NCBI GenBank assembly: GCA_964439955.1
Contig: CAYTPX010000006.1
Span: 16,040 to 80,039, forward strand
Source of the DNA: UBA1794 sp964439955
GTDB taxonomy: Bacteria > Bacteroidota > Bacteroidia > Bacteroidales > Bacteroidaceae
DNA length: 64,000 nucleotides
Direction of reading: 5' to 3'
A program made the translations under genes and the position numbers. The notes beneath the pieces were generated by a model that was given only the letters and a program-made list of their open reading frames with translations, was not told the DNA's origin and made no database searches. Numbering within the stretch: the first letter of the stretch is position 1; each line of letters opens with the position of its first letter. Below, in pieces: positions 41,064 through 48,878 of the stretch.

Positions 41064-41945
41064 TTAGCGGATGCTGGGCGAATTGTTTTCGATGCTCACC
41101 AGTTCTACCTCAAAGACCAGCGCGGAGAACGGCTTGATTTGTGGCCCAGCCTGGCGCGAACCGTAGCCCAGTTCTTGGGGTACGTAAAGAATCCACTTAG
41201 ACCCTACGGGCATGAGTTGCAGCGCTTCGCTCCACCCCGGTACGACTTGGTTCACGGTGAAAGGTATGGGACTTCCTTCGGGCGACTGGTCGAAGACGGT
41301 CCCGTCGATGAGTGTCCCCTTGTAGTTGACCTTCACGCGGTCGGTAGCCTTAGGCTTGTCCCCGTCCCCGTTCTTGACGATTTTATATTGAAGCCCGCTG
41401 GCCGTCGTGACGACTCCCTCTTTTCCTTTGTTGGCCTCGAGGAATTTTTCGCCGGCTATCTTGTTGGCGGAATAGGTCTTCTCCATATATTTCGTGCGGA
41501 TGGGCTCGATGTTTTGTTGCACGTAGTTGCGTGCTTGTTCCAAGGTCATTTCCGTCTCCTTCCGGTCCGTAGCGCTGATGAACGCTTTCTGGAAGAGTTT
41601 GACGTTGATGCTTTCCGTGGAGTCTTCCCCGAAGAGTTCGTTGTTTACGCCATGCACGATGTTTTCCTTCAGTTGCTGTCCGATCTGGAGGCCGGTGGCG
41701 TATGCTCGTTTGGAGTTGCTCATTTCCTTCATTCCTTCCTTCATGCCGTTGTAGAACCCTTTCATGTCGGCAGTGTCTATCTCCATGCGGGTGAGGTATT
41801 CCTTTAAGCCTTGTGACTGGATGATGCCGAAGGCATAGGAGATGGAGTCGATATCCGACGTCATGTTGCCGGAACCTCCTTGGTTTTCGCAGGAGGAAAA
41901 CGTCATTGCTGCTGCGGCAATGGCTAAGATGCTGATTTTTTTCAT
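41064..41945 (-). CDS. FKBP-type peptidyl-prolyl isomerase lipoprotein (Mip/FkpA-like)
   Basis: The ATG at 41943-41945 gives a lipoprotein signal, MKKISILAIAAAAMTFSSC (Cys19). The 293-residue protein then has a helical dimerisation region (about 30-165; DSISYAFGIIQSQGLKEYLT, GFYNGMKEGMKEMSNSK) and a C-terminal FKBP domain (about 175-290; TTASGLQYKIVKNGDGDKPK, VKVNYKGTLIDGTVFDQSPE, PGWSEALQLMPVGSKWILYV). It would speed proline isomerisation or act as chaperone in the periplasm. A second FKBP gene lies 74 bases upstream, suggesting duplication. Confidence 0.93.
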   Translation of the reverse strand: MKKISILAIAAAAMTFSSCENQGGSGNMTSDIDSISYAFGIIQSQGLKEYLTRMEIDTADMKGFYNGMKEGMKEMSNSKRAYATGLQIGQQLKENIVHGVNNELFGEDSTESINVKLFQKAFISATDRKETEMTLEQARNYVQQNIEPIRTKYMEKTYSANKIAGEKFLEANKGKEGVVTTASGLQYKIVKNGDGDKPKATDRVKVNYKGTLIDGTVFDQSPEGSPIPFTVNQVVPGWSEALQLMPVGSKWILYVPQELGYGSRQAGPQIKPFSALVFEVELVSIENNSPSIR

Positions 41946-41997
41946 CTGAAAAGTGCTATGTTTTTTAATGATTTGTGCCTGATGTCTTAGGAAAAAG

Positions 41998-42019
41998 CGG
42001 CAAGGCTTTTTCTCCGTTG
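41998..42019. repeat. Single 22-base unit between the two FKBP genes
   Basis: Core GCGGCAAGGC, then TTTTTCTCCGTT. It abuts the stop codon of the upstream FKBP gene. Confidence 0.6.
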
Positions 42020-42604
42020 TTACAGTACTTCGATGAGTTCCACCTCGAAGATGAGCGCGGCGTGCGGCGGGATTTGTTCGCCCGCGCCGTTTGCCCCGTA
42101 AGCGAGTTCGGAGGGTATGTAGAGCTTCCACTTTGCCCCTTCCGTCATCATCTGCAGGGCTTCCACCCATCCGGCAATGACTTGCGTGACCCCGAATACG
42201 GCCGGCTGTCCCCGGCGGATGCTGCTGTCGAAAAGGGTCCCGTCGATGAGGGTCCCCTCGTAGTGGCATTTGACGCGGTCGCTGGCCTTGGGCTTTTTCC
42301 CGTTGCCCTCTTTTATGATTTCGTACTGCAAACCGCTGGCGGTCGTGTGTATTCCCGGGCGTTTCCTGTTCTTTTCCAAGAATTCCTCCCCGGCTTTCTT
42401 TTGGGCGGAGGTGCGTTTTTCTTCCGCTTCGTTCAGGAATTGGTTGACCAGCACGCGCGCTTCTTGCTCGCCCATGGCTGTCCCTTTTCCTTCGAGTACG
42501 TCTTTGATTGCTTGGCTGAAGTCTTCTATTTGCAAGTCTGCCTTTCCCAGCGACTTCATCTGTCGCCCGATTCCGAGCCCCAAGGCATAGCTGAGTTTGT
42601 CCAT
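42020..42604 (-). CDS. FKBP-type peptidyl-prolyl isomerase, cytoplasmic form
   Basis: The ATG at 42602-42604 (MDKLSYALGLGIGRQMKSLG) gives 194 residues, without signal peptide; an extension of 21 codons is open but has no support. It shares the same layout as the neighbouring lipoprotein: a helical N-terminal part (about 1-85) and an FKBP domain (about 90-194; TTASGLQYEIIKEGNGKKPK, VKCHYEGTLIDGTLFDSSIR, ELAYGANGAGEQIPPHAALI). The active-site aromatic and hydrophobic positions look conserved. It seems to be a paralogue kept in the cytoplasm. A minus-strand TACTTTTG lies at 42672-42665, divergent from the sirtuin promoter. Confidence 0.92.
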   Translation of the reverse strand: MDKLSYALGLGIGRQMKSLGKADLQIEDFSQAIKDVLEGKGTAMGEQEARVLVNQFLNEAEEKRTSAQKKAGEEFLEKNRKRPGIHTTASGLQYEIIKEGNGKKPKASDRVKCHYEGTLIDGTLFDSSIRRGQPAVFGVTQVIAGWVEALQMMTEGAKWKLYIPSELAYGANGAGEQIPPHAALIFEVELIEVL

Positions 42605-42664
42605 TCGTGTGTACTGTCTTTTTGTAGCGGCTGTAATTTCGATACCTGATGGTAAATGTGTCCG

Positions 42665-42672
42665 CAAAAGTA
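42665..42672 (-). promoter_or_regulatory. -7 box of the FKBP gene pair
   Basis: TACTTTTG on the minus strand, 60 bases before the ATG at 42604. No TTG with standard spacing. Confidence 0.5.
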
Positions 42673-42693
42673 GTTGTTTTATTCTAATTCAGC

Positions 42694-42723
42694 TTGTTCG
42701 TAGGAGAAAAAAGCGTATTTTTG
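42694..42723 (+). promoter_or_regulatory. Promoter of the sirtuin-kinase operon
   Basis: TTG at 42694-42696, 19 bases, TATTTTTG at 42716-42723. Leader about 36 bases. Confidence 0.75.
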
Positions 42724-42765
42724 TTGCCGTATGATACCCTCTTCCGGGGGTAAAAAGACAAAGGA

Positions 42766-43482
42766 ATGAAAAAGGTAGTCGTACTGACAGGTGCCGGCAT
42801 CAGCGCCGAAAGCGGGATTTCCACGTTTCGCGGAGCCGGAGGGCTATGGAATGATTATCCGGTGGAGCAGGTGGCCACGCCGGAAGGCTATGCGCGCAAC
42901 CCGGAGCTTGTGATCCGTTTCTACAACGAGCGGCGGCGCCAGTTGCTGGAAGTACAGCCCAATGAAGCCCACCGCATATTGGCCGAGATGGAACGGGACT
43001 ACGGCGACGTGGCGGTTATCACGCAAAATGTGGATGACCTGCATGAGCGGGCTGGAAGCAGGCATGTCGTCCACCTCCACGGGGAACTGCTCAAGGTGAC
43101 TTCTTCGCGGGACCCGAACAATCCGGCTTGCATCCGGACGTTGAGGCCGGAGGATTTCGAAGTGAAGGTCGGCGACCTTGCTGCCGACGGCTCGCAGCTC
43201 CGGCCTTTCATCGTATGGTTCGGCGAGCCGGTCCCCCGCATCGACGAGGCCGCCGCGTTGGCCTCTTCAGCCGATGTATTCATTGTTGTCGGCACTTCCT
43301 TGGCTGTCTACCCCGCGGCGGGGCTGTTGCAATACGTCCCGGCTGGGTCGCCGATCTTCCTTATCGACCCGGAAGAAGTGGCTGTCCCGGGTCGCCGGGC
43401 GGTTCATTTCATCCGTAAAGGGGCCTCCGAGGGTATGAAAGAATTGAGGGAATTGCTGGTAACCCAAAAGATATTGCCATGA
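42766..43482 (+). CDS. Sir2-family NAD-dependent protein deacylase
   Basis: The 238-residue protein has the sirtuin NAD site (VLTGAGISAESGISTFRGAG), TQNVDDLHERAGS, the catalytic His105 in VVHLHGELLK and GTSLAVYPAAGLL. Tyr53 and Arg56 in FYNERRRQ are the pair that marks class III sirtuins acting on succinyl or malonyl lysine. The usual four zinc cysteines are missing: the region after HGE reads TSSRDPNNPACIRTLRPED with only one Cys. Similar zinc-poor forms occur in Bacteroidetes, so it is probably functional. Its stop overlaps the start of the kinase gene (ATGA), so the two are translationally coupled. Confidence 0.9.
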   Translation: MKKVVVLTGAGISAESGISTFRGAGGLWNDYPVEQVATPEGYARNPELVIRFYNERRRQLLEVQPNEAHRILAEMERDYGDVAVITQNVDDLHERAGSRHVVHLHGELLKVTSSRDPNNPACIRTLRPEDFEVKVGDLAADGSQLRPFIVWFGEPVPRIDEAAALASSADVFIVVGTSLAVYPAAGLLQYVPAGSPIFLIDPEEVAVPGRRAVHFIRKGASEGMKELRELLVTQKILP

Positions 43483-45158
43483 AACAGACAGTAACCATCT
43501 ACTGCAAAAACAACGGGCAGACGAAAGATTTCCCCTTCGGGGTCACTCTTCGCGAGATATATAACGGGTTAGGAGTGCAATTGCCTTACCCGGTGGCCAA
43601 TGCACGGGTGAATAATCGCTCGGAAGGTCTTGGTTTCCGTGTATTCAACAATAAGGATGTAGAATTCATGGATGTCTCTACCCATTCGGGCATGCGCACT
43701 TACGTGCGTTCGCTGTGCTTTGTCCTGTGTAAGGCTGTGCATGATGTCTTCCCGGATGGGAAAATCCTGTTGGAGCATCCCGTTTCGAACGGTTATTATG
43801 GTACGCTCGAGTTAGGACATCCAATGGGATTTGACGATATCGAGTCTATCAAGAAGAGGATGGCGCAGCTTATAGCGGAGAGGCATCCCATCCGCCGCGT
43901 CGAGTGCCGCACGGAAGAAGCAGTCGAGCTGTTCCGTCGGCAAAAGATGGAAGACAAAATCCAGTTGCTGGAGACGTTCGGCTCCATCTATACTACCTAT
44001 TATAAGTTGGGCAACGACGATTATGTAGATTATTTCTATGGCCCCATGCTCCAAAATACGGGCGAATTGTTTTTGTTCGACCTTGTGAAGTTCTACGACG
44101 GCTTCCTTTTGCGCGTTCCGGAATACAAGAATCCGCAAAGGCTGGGCAAGCTTGTAAAACAGGAGAAGATGTGGTATGCCTTTCGCGAGTACCTTTCTTG
44201 GCAGAAGATAATGAACCTGAGCAATGTGGGCGACCTTAATATGGTTTGCCAAGGCGGCCATGCCAAACAGCTCATCTATATTGCCGAGGCGTTGCAGGAG
44301 AAACGGATCGTTCAGATAGCGGATATGATTTATGACCGCGTCACGGGTGAATGCCCCTTGCGGGTCATTTTGATTTCCGGCCCCTCCTCTTCGGGAAAGA
44401 CTACCTTCAGCAAGCGCCTTTCCGTGCAACTCTTGGCAAACGGCCTGAAGCCTTATCCCGTGTCGTTGGATAATTACTTTGTAGAACGCGAGCGTACCCC
44501 ACGCAACGAGGCCGGGGAATACGATTATGAGTCTTTGTACGCTTTGGATTTGGATTTGTTCAATCGCCACCTCCGCGCCTTGCTTTCCGGAGAAACAGTG
44601 GATTTGCCCACGTACAACTTCGTGAACGGAATGCGGGAGTATCGGGGGGAACAACTGAAACTCACGGATAAAATGGTGTTGATTCTGGAAGGAATCCACG
44701 CTTTAAACCCGGATTTGACTCCTTGCATCCCCGAAGACCGGAAATTCAAAATATATGTTTCCGCATTGACTACCATGTCGCTCGACGACCACAATTGGAT
44801 TCCGACCACTGATACGCGCCTTTTGCGCCGTATCATCCGGGATTACAACTACCGCGGCTGTTCGGCTTTGGAGACCATAGCCCGCTGGCCTGGTGTCAGA
44901 GCAGGCGAGGAGAAATGGATTTTCCCCTATCAGGAGAATGCGGATGTCATGTTTAATTCTGCCCTGCTTTTCGAGTTTGCCGTCTTGCGGCGCTATGCGG
45001 AACCCATGCTGATGACCGTCCCGCAGAACCTGCCCCAGTACGCCGAAGCCTCCCGGCTTTTGAATTTTCTCCACTATTTCGTTCCCATCGGAGAGCATGA
45101 GCTTCCGCGCACTTCCCTTATGCGCGAATTTGTGGGCGGCAGCGCATTCGATTATTGA
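43479..45158 (+). CDS. TGS-domain nucleoside (uridine-type) kinase
   Basis: The 559-residue protein joins a TGS-like N-terminal domain (about 1-65; QTVTIYCKNNGQTKDFPFGV, as in threonyl-tRNA synthetase), a middle region resembling the ThrRS second additional domain (about 70-250), and a C-terminal P-loop kinase of the uridine kinase/phosphoribulokinase type (about 285-540) with ILISGPSSSGKTTFSKRLSV, PYPVSLDNYFVERERTPRNE and VLILEGIHALNP. The family is annotated as nucleoside kinase in Bacteroidales; the substrate is uncertain. It overlaps the sirtuin gene by four bases. Confidence 0.88.
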   Translation: MKQTVTIYCKNNGQTKDFPFGVTLREIYNGLGVQLPYPVANARVNNRSEGLGFRVFNNKDVEFMDVSTHSGMRTYVRSLCFVLCKAVHDVFPDGKILLEHPVSNGYYGTLELGHPMGFDDIESIKKRMAQLIAERHPIRRVECRTEEAVELFRRQKMEDKIQLLETFGSIYTTYYKLGNDDYVDYFYGPMLQNTGELFLFDLVKFYDGFLLRVPEYKNPQRLGKLVKQEKMWYAFREYLSWQKIMNLSNVGDLNMVCQGGHAKQLIYIAEALQEKRIVQIADMIYDRVTGECPLRVILISGPSSSGKTTFSKRLSVQLLANGLKPYPVSLDNYFVERERTPRNEAGEYDYESLYALDLDLFNRHLRALLSGETVDLPTYNFVNGMREYRGEQLKLTDKMVLILEGIHALNPDLTPCIPEDRKFKIYVSALTTMSLDDHNWIPTTDTRLLRRIIRDYNYRGCSALETIARWPGVRAGEEKWIFPYQENADVMFNSALLFEFAVLRRYAEPMLMTVPQNLPQYAEASRLLNFLHYFVPIGEHELPRTSLMREFVGGSAFDY

Positions 45159-45212
45159 CGCGGGGCATCTTAAGACAAAAGTAATGGACTTTCAAGAATA
45201 GGAATATGTAGT

Positions 45213-46166
45213 ATGGAAACAAATTATGTATTGGGTATGGATATTGGCGGCACGAATTCCGTCTATGGCATCGTGGACGCACGTGGAACGGTGCTCAGCC
45301 GCGGTTCAATAAAGACAGCACTTTATCCGGAAGTGGAGGAGTATGTGCAGGCGGTTTGCGGCAATCTTGTGCCGATGATAGAGGCGGTAGGCGGAATGAG
45401 CCGCATCAAAGGGTTCGGGATCGATGCGCCGAACGGCAATTTCTATACCGGTAATATAGAGTTGGCTCCCAACCTTCCTTGGAAAGGCACGGTTCCTTTG
45501 GCTTCACTCTTTCAGGAACGGTTGGGAATCCCCGTGGTTTTGACCAATGACGCCAACGCCGCTGCCATCGGGGAGATGGCCTATGGCGTGGCGAAGGGGT
45601 TGAAAGACTTCATTATGATTACGCTCGGCACGGGAGTCGGCAGCGGAATCGTGGCAAACGGGCAGCTGGTGTACGGCCACGACGGCTTTGCTGGCGAGTT
45701 GGGGCACGTGATTGTCGAACGCGGCGGCCGTCTTTGCGGCTGTGGGCGCAAGGGATGCTTGGAGACCTATTGTTCTGCCACGGGCGTGGCCCGCACGGCA
45801 CGTGAGCTGCTGTCGCAAGGCGGTGGGGAAAGTTTTTTACGGATGTTGCCTCCCGAGGCTGTCACTTCCAAAGAAGTGTACGAGGCCGCGTTGAAAGGCG
45901 ATGCCTTGGCCTTGCAAATCTTTGAGCAGACTGGCACGATCCTGGGACGCGCTTTGGCCAACTTCGTGGCTTTTTCCTCGCCCGAGGCTTTTGTCTTCTT
46001 CGGTGGGCTTGCCAAGGCCGGTGATTTCCTGTTTGCCCCTGCCCACAAGGCTATGGAGGAAAATCTGCTTCCTGTCTACCGCGGAAAAGTCCGTTTCCTG
46101 TTCTCGGCCATGCCCGACGCCGATGCGGCCATCCTTGGGGCCAGCGCTTTGGCTTGGGAATTATAG
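45213..46166 (+). CDS. ROK-family sugar kinase, glucokinase type
   Basis: The 317-residue protein has the N-terminal ATP-phosphate motif (LGMDIGGTNSVYGIVDARG), GIDAPNGNFYTGNIELAPNL, the catalytic Asp in LTNDANAAAIGEMAYGVA, TLGTGVGSGIVANGQLVYG, and the ROK zinc motif GRLCGCGRKGCLETYCSATG preceded by the His of GELGHVIVE. These fit glucokinases or related hexose kinases. It starts 54 bases after the kinase gene and may share its transcript; no clear promoter was found. An imperfect terminator follows. Confidence 0.9.
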   Translation: METNYVLGMDIGGTNSVYGIVDARGTVLSRGSIKTALYPEVEEYVQAVCGNLVPMIEAVGGMSRIKGFGIDAPNGNFYTGNIELAPNLPWKGTVPLASLFQERLGIPVVLTNDANAAAIGEMAYGVAKGLKDFIMITLGTGVGSGIVANGQLVYGHDGFAGELGHVIVERGGRLCGCGRKGCLETYCSATGVARTARELLSQGGGESFLRMLPPEAVTSKEVYEAALKGDALALQIFEQTGTILGRALANFVAFSSPEAFVFFGGLAKAGDFLFAPAHKAMEENLLPVYRGKVRFLFSAMPDADAAILGASALAWEL

Positions 46167-46231
46167 CCATCCGGCGTTTGGCTTCCCCCTTTCGCTTGTT
46201 GGCGGATGCGGAAAGCCGCTGTGGCATATAG

Positions 46232-46280
46232 GGGCTTCCTGTTGGCGTACTTGTACGCATTGGCGGGAAGCCTTTTTCTT
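46232..46280 (+). terminator. Probable terminator after the ROK kinase gene
   Basis: A nested hairpin: outer GCTTCC (46234) with GGAAGC (46266), inner perfect GCGTAC/GTACGC (46245-46258), followed by CCTTTTTCTT. Confidence 0.55.
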
Positions 46281-46345
46281 GCCTTGTTCCAGACTGTCTT
46301 TTCTGTTCCCCTATCCGTTGCAGGGAAAATAGCCCTTGCCTTCTG

Positions 46346-46376
46346 TTGGGGAAAACAACGGTAGGCCTTACCTTTG
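46346..46376 (+). promoter_or_regulatory. Promoter of the flavodoxin/ferredoxin gene
   Basis: TTG at 46346-46348, 20 bases, TACCTTTG at 46369-46376; 27 bases before the ATG. Confidence 0.78.
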
Positions 46377-46403
46377 TGGCATTAACAAAAAGAATGTTTC
46401 CCT

Positions 46404-47192
46404 ATGCTTATCACAAATATCCATGCCGTTTATTTTAGCGCTACCCGCACCACGCAAAAAATCGTAGACAGGATTGCCGGGCAAATCCGGGGGCAGCAGA
46501 CCATTGTCTACGACATCTTCTGCGAAAGGCCGCTTGGCGAAGTCGTCTTGGGGGCTGCCGGTTCGTTGCTCATAGTGGGTGTCCCCGTATATGCCGGACG
46601 TGTGCCCGGAGTGGCTGTGGAGGCGCTCGGCAAGTTCAAGGGCTGCCAGACTCCGGCCATTCTCGTATGCGTATATGGTAACCGTGATTACGACGATGCG
46701 CTCTTGGAGCTGAAGGACGTGGTCGAGGCGAACGGTTTCAGGACGCTTGCCGCCGCCGCGTTCGTCGCCCAGCATTCCATCTTTCCCCAAGTGGCTTCCG
46801 GGCGTCCCGACGAAAGGGACTTCTCGGGAATCGATACCTTTTCCGGGCGTTGCGTAGAGAAGCTCGCCCGCCTTGCCGGAGGGACGCCTCTCCCGGAACT
46901 CCGGGTGCGGGGAAACCGGCCTTACAAGGAATCCCGGCGCGTGCCGCTCCATCCTGCGGGCGACGGGGCTACGTGTATCCGTTGCGGGGCTTGTGTGGCA
47001 CAATGCCCGGTGGAGGCTATCCCCCGTGACACCCCCTATGCCACCGATGGGAAGAAGTGCATCTCTTGTGGCCATTGTATCGTGCTTTGTCCGAGCCACT
47101 CCCGCCGTTACCGGGGATTGCTTTATAAAGTGGCGGGCTGGAAGTTTACGAAAGATAATTCCGGCAGGAGGGAACCCGAATATTTCATTTGA
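46404..47192 (+). CDS. EFR1-type flavodoxin-ferredoxin fusion protein
   Basis: The 262-residue protein has a flavodoxin-like domain (about 1-160; AVYFSATRTTQKIVDRIAGQ, LIVGVPVYAGRVP, CVYGNRDYDDALLELKDVV) and a C-terminal 2[4Fe-4S] ferredoxin domain (about 185-240; CIRCGACVAQCPVEAIPRD and CISCGHCIVLCPSHSRRY). This fusion is known as the EFR1 family; its members are thought to carry electrons, partners unknown. It has its own promoter and no partner gene. It is followed by a gene-free stretch and the convergent aroK. Confidence 0.9.
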   Translation: MLITNIHAVYFSATRTTQKIVDRIAGQIRGQQTIVYDIFCERPLGEVVLGAAGSLLIVGVPVYAGRVPGVAVEALGKFKGCQTPAILVCVYGNRDYDDALLELKDVVEANGFRTLAAAAFVAQHSIFPQVASGRPDERDFSGIDTFSGRCVEKLARLAGGTPLPELRVRGNRPYKESRRVPLHPAGDGATCIRCGACVAQCPVEAIPRDTPYATDGKKCISCGHCIVLCPSHSRRYRGLLYKVAGWKFTKDNSGRREPEYFI

Positions 47193-47353
47193 CGGGGATA
47201 AGATTTCCCCGTTTCTTCCTTGGAAGCCCCTTCCGCCCGGGTGGGAAAAGGCCGGAGGATTCTTTTCGGGGGCAGGGGATTCACATCCGGAACTGGCGTT
47301 GCTGTTGCACGGCGAAGCGGTATCCTGCACGGCGCATCCCCGGAGGTTCACAA
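47193..47353. other. Intergenic stretch with degenerate repeat-like sequence
   Basis: No gene. Bases 47208-47275 resemble poorly kept members of the 22-base family (GCCCCTTCCG with CCCGGGTGGGAAAA, then GGCCGGAGGA with TTCTTTTCGGGG), but with spacings of 22-24. Confidence 0.35.
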
Positions 47354-47914
47354 TTAGGGGACTTCCCTTGTCTTTGTTTTCCCATTGGGGATTCCTAATT
47401 GGGCGCGGAAGCGTGCCACGCTCTCGGCTATCTCCTCGCGGCTTTCGAGGCGTGCGGCGGGGAAGACATGGCGTGCGCGGGAGTAGTAGGGCATGCGCGT
47501 TTCGAGGTTGCCGGCAATGAAGCCGCGGAGTTCCTCGTCGCTCTTCCCGGCCAGGACGGGGCGCTTGGAGCGGTTTGCGGCGAGCCTGCGGACGAGCACG
47601 TCGATGGGCACGTCGAGCAGGACGGTGTCCCCTTGCCGGTTCATGTAGTCCATGTTGTCGAAAAAGCAGGGTGTCCCGCCGCCGCAGGAGATGATGACGT
47701 CCTCGAACTCGCCCACTTCGTGGAGGACCTGCCGTTCAATTTGCCGGAATCCTTCTTCCCCGTGGCGGGCGAAAAGGCCGCTGATGGAGGAGTGGTGCCG
47801 CTGTTCGATGTAGAAGTCCATGTCGATGAACTCCAGCCCGAGGTCTCCGGCCAAGGCGCGGCCGAGGGTCGTTTTGCCCGCGCCCATGTACCCGATGAGG
47901 AAGATGCGTGTCAT
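47354..47914 (-). CDS. aroK: Shikimate kinase
   Basis: AroK phosphorylates shikimate with ATP. The ATG at 47912-47914 gives MTRIFLIGYMGAGKTTLGRA with the P-loop GAGKTT; 186 residues. Shikimate-binding motifs DMDFYIEQRHH, FRQIERQVLHEV and IISCGGGTPCF are present, as is the lid Arg in NRSKRPVL. It overlaps the preceding small gene by four bases (ATGA), so translation is coupled. Chorismate synthase is 28 kb away, so the pathway genes are scattered. Confidence 0.95.
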   Translation of the reverse strand: MTRIFLIGYMGAGKTTLGRALAGDLGLEFIDMDFYIEQRHHSSISGLFARHGEEGFRQIERQVLHEVGEFEDVIISCGGGTPCFFDNMDYMNRQGDTVLLDVPIDVLVRRLAANRSKRPVLAGKSDEELRGFIAGNLETRMPYYSRARHVFPAARLESREEIAESVARFRAQLGIPNGKTKTREVP

Positions 47915-48108
47915 GGCTGTTTCCCCTTGTGCCGGTTGGCCCGCTCGCGGCGGTAGTGGGCTTTCATTTTTGCCGCGCCCGATCCGTGCGTGCCTTTGAT
48001 GTAGGATGTCTTTCGGGCTTTGGTCTTCAGTTTCCTTTTCCCTGCGCTGGCGGCCGGGGGCTGCTTTTTGAATACGATGCCTTCGGTTATGGCCTGTTCG
48101 ATGCTCAT
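47911..48108 (-). CDS. Small, strongly basic protein of unknown function
   Basis: This 65-residue reading begins after a minus-strand promoter box and ends with a stop that overlaps the aroK start, a good sign that it is translated. It is very basic (KKQPPAASAGKRKLKTKARK, AHYRRERANRHKGKQP) with no hydrophobic segment. I recognise no family. The composition suggests binding to RNA or DNA, which is only an inference. Confidence 0.6.
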   Translation of the reverse strand: MSIEQAITEGIVFKKQPPAASAGKRKLKTKARKTSYIKGTHGSGAAKMKAHYRRERANRHKGKQP

Positions 48109-48163
48109 GAGGTTCGGTCTTTTTGGGGGTGTTTCCCGCCGTCCCGGGGCGGTGTTCCCGGGG

Positions 48164-48171
48164 CAAAGGTA
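48164..48171 (-). promoter_or_regulatory. -7 box for the small basic protein-aroK pair
   Basis: TACCTTTG on the minus strand, 55 bases before the ATG at 48108. It is divergent from the RNase HI promoter 33 bases away. Confidence 0.55.
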
Positions 48172-48203
48172 GTGTTTTTTTGTGATTTGCAGGGGATTCT
48201 TAC

Positions 48204-48211
48204 TACCTTTG
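48204..48211 (+). promoter_or_regulatory. -7 box of the RNase HI gene
   Basis: TACCTTTG ends nine bases before the ATG at 48221, so the leader would be only a few bases long. The -33 element is unclear. Confidence 0.55.
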
Positions 48212-48220
48212 CGGGCACTT

Positions 48221-48862
48221 ATGCCGAAAAACGATAAGCCGAAATTTTATGTGGTATGGTCGGGCGTGGCGCCCGGCGTGTATGAATCGTGGACCGACTG
48301 CCAGCTCCAGGTGAAGGGGTGCAAGGGTGCTCTCTACAAGTCCTATCCTTCCCGCGCAGAGGCCGAGGAGGCTTATGCCGCGGGGCCTCCCCCCATGCGC
48401 AGGGGAGCGCCGGGGGGGACGGGGAAAAGCGCTGGCGTTCCTGCCGGGAAGTGCCCCCACCTCGGGCGGGAAGCCTTGGCGGTGGACGCGGCGTGCAGCG
48501 GCAATCCCGGGAAGATGGAGTACCGGGGCGTCTACTTGGGCGACGGGAAGGAGAAGTTCCGCTACGGGCCGGTGTGGGGGACGAACAACATAGGCGAATT
48601 TCTGGCCATCGTGCATGGCCTTTCGCTGCTGGACCGTTTGGGCTTGCAGATGCCGGTCTATTCCGACAGCCGCACGGCGCTCAGCTGGGTCCGGCAGAAG
48701 AAATGCAAGACGACCCTTCCCCGCACGGCGCGCACAGAGCCGCTTTTCCAGCTCATCGAGCGGGCGGAACTGTGGTTGCGCGGGCACGACTGCCGAGGGC
48801 GCGTGCTGAAGTGGAATACGGAGGAGTGGGGGGAGATTCCTGCCGACTTCGGGCGGAAATGA
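48221..48862 (+). CDS. rnhA: Ribonuclease HI with N-terminal viroplasmin-like domain
   Basis: RNase HI cuts RNA in RNA-DNA hybrids. The ATG at 48221, just after the promoter, gives 213 residues. The N-terminal hybrid-binding domain is at 8-50 (KFYVVWSGVAPGVYESWTDC, QVKGCKGALYKSYPSRAEAE). The catalytic domain, from about residue 85, has the acidic residues in LAVDAACSGNPGKMEYRG, NNIGEFLAIVHGL, VYSDSRTALSW and the final NTEEWGEIPADFGRK. The linker at residues 63-84 is encoded by three units of the 22-base repeat, exactly 66 bases, so the frame is kept. It lies between the domains and should not damage activity. Confidence 0.93.
   Translation: MPKNDKPKFYVVWSGVAPGVYESWTDCQLQVKGCKGALYKSYPSRAEAEEAYAAGPPPMRRGAPGGTGKSAGVPAGKCPHLGREALAVDAACSGNPGKMEYRGVYLGDGKEKFRYGPVWGTNNIGEFLAIVHGLSLLDRLGLQMPVYSDSRTALSWVRQKKCKTTLPRTARTEPLFQLIERAELWLRGHDCRGRVLKWNTEEWGEIPADFGRK
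48407..48472. repeat. 22-base-period array inside the RNase HI gene, 3 units, 66 bases
   Basis: Units are 48407-48428 (GCGCCGGGGG, end GGGGAAAA), 48429-48450 (GCGCTGGCGT, spacer TCCTGCCGGGAA) and 48451-48472 (GTGCCCCCAC, spacer CTCGGGCGGGAA). The next bases (GCCTTGGCGG) even resemble another core before native sequence resumes. Confidence 0.85.
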
Positions 48863-48878
48863 CGGGGGCGTGGCGCGG

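Noticed and set aside
41998..42019. Single unit between FKBP genes as a terminator
   Set aside because: One core alone does not form a strong hairpin, and the genes look co-transcribed; it is listed only as a repeat.
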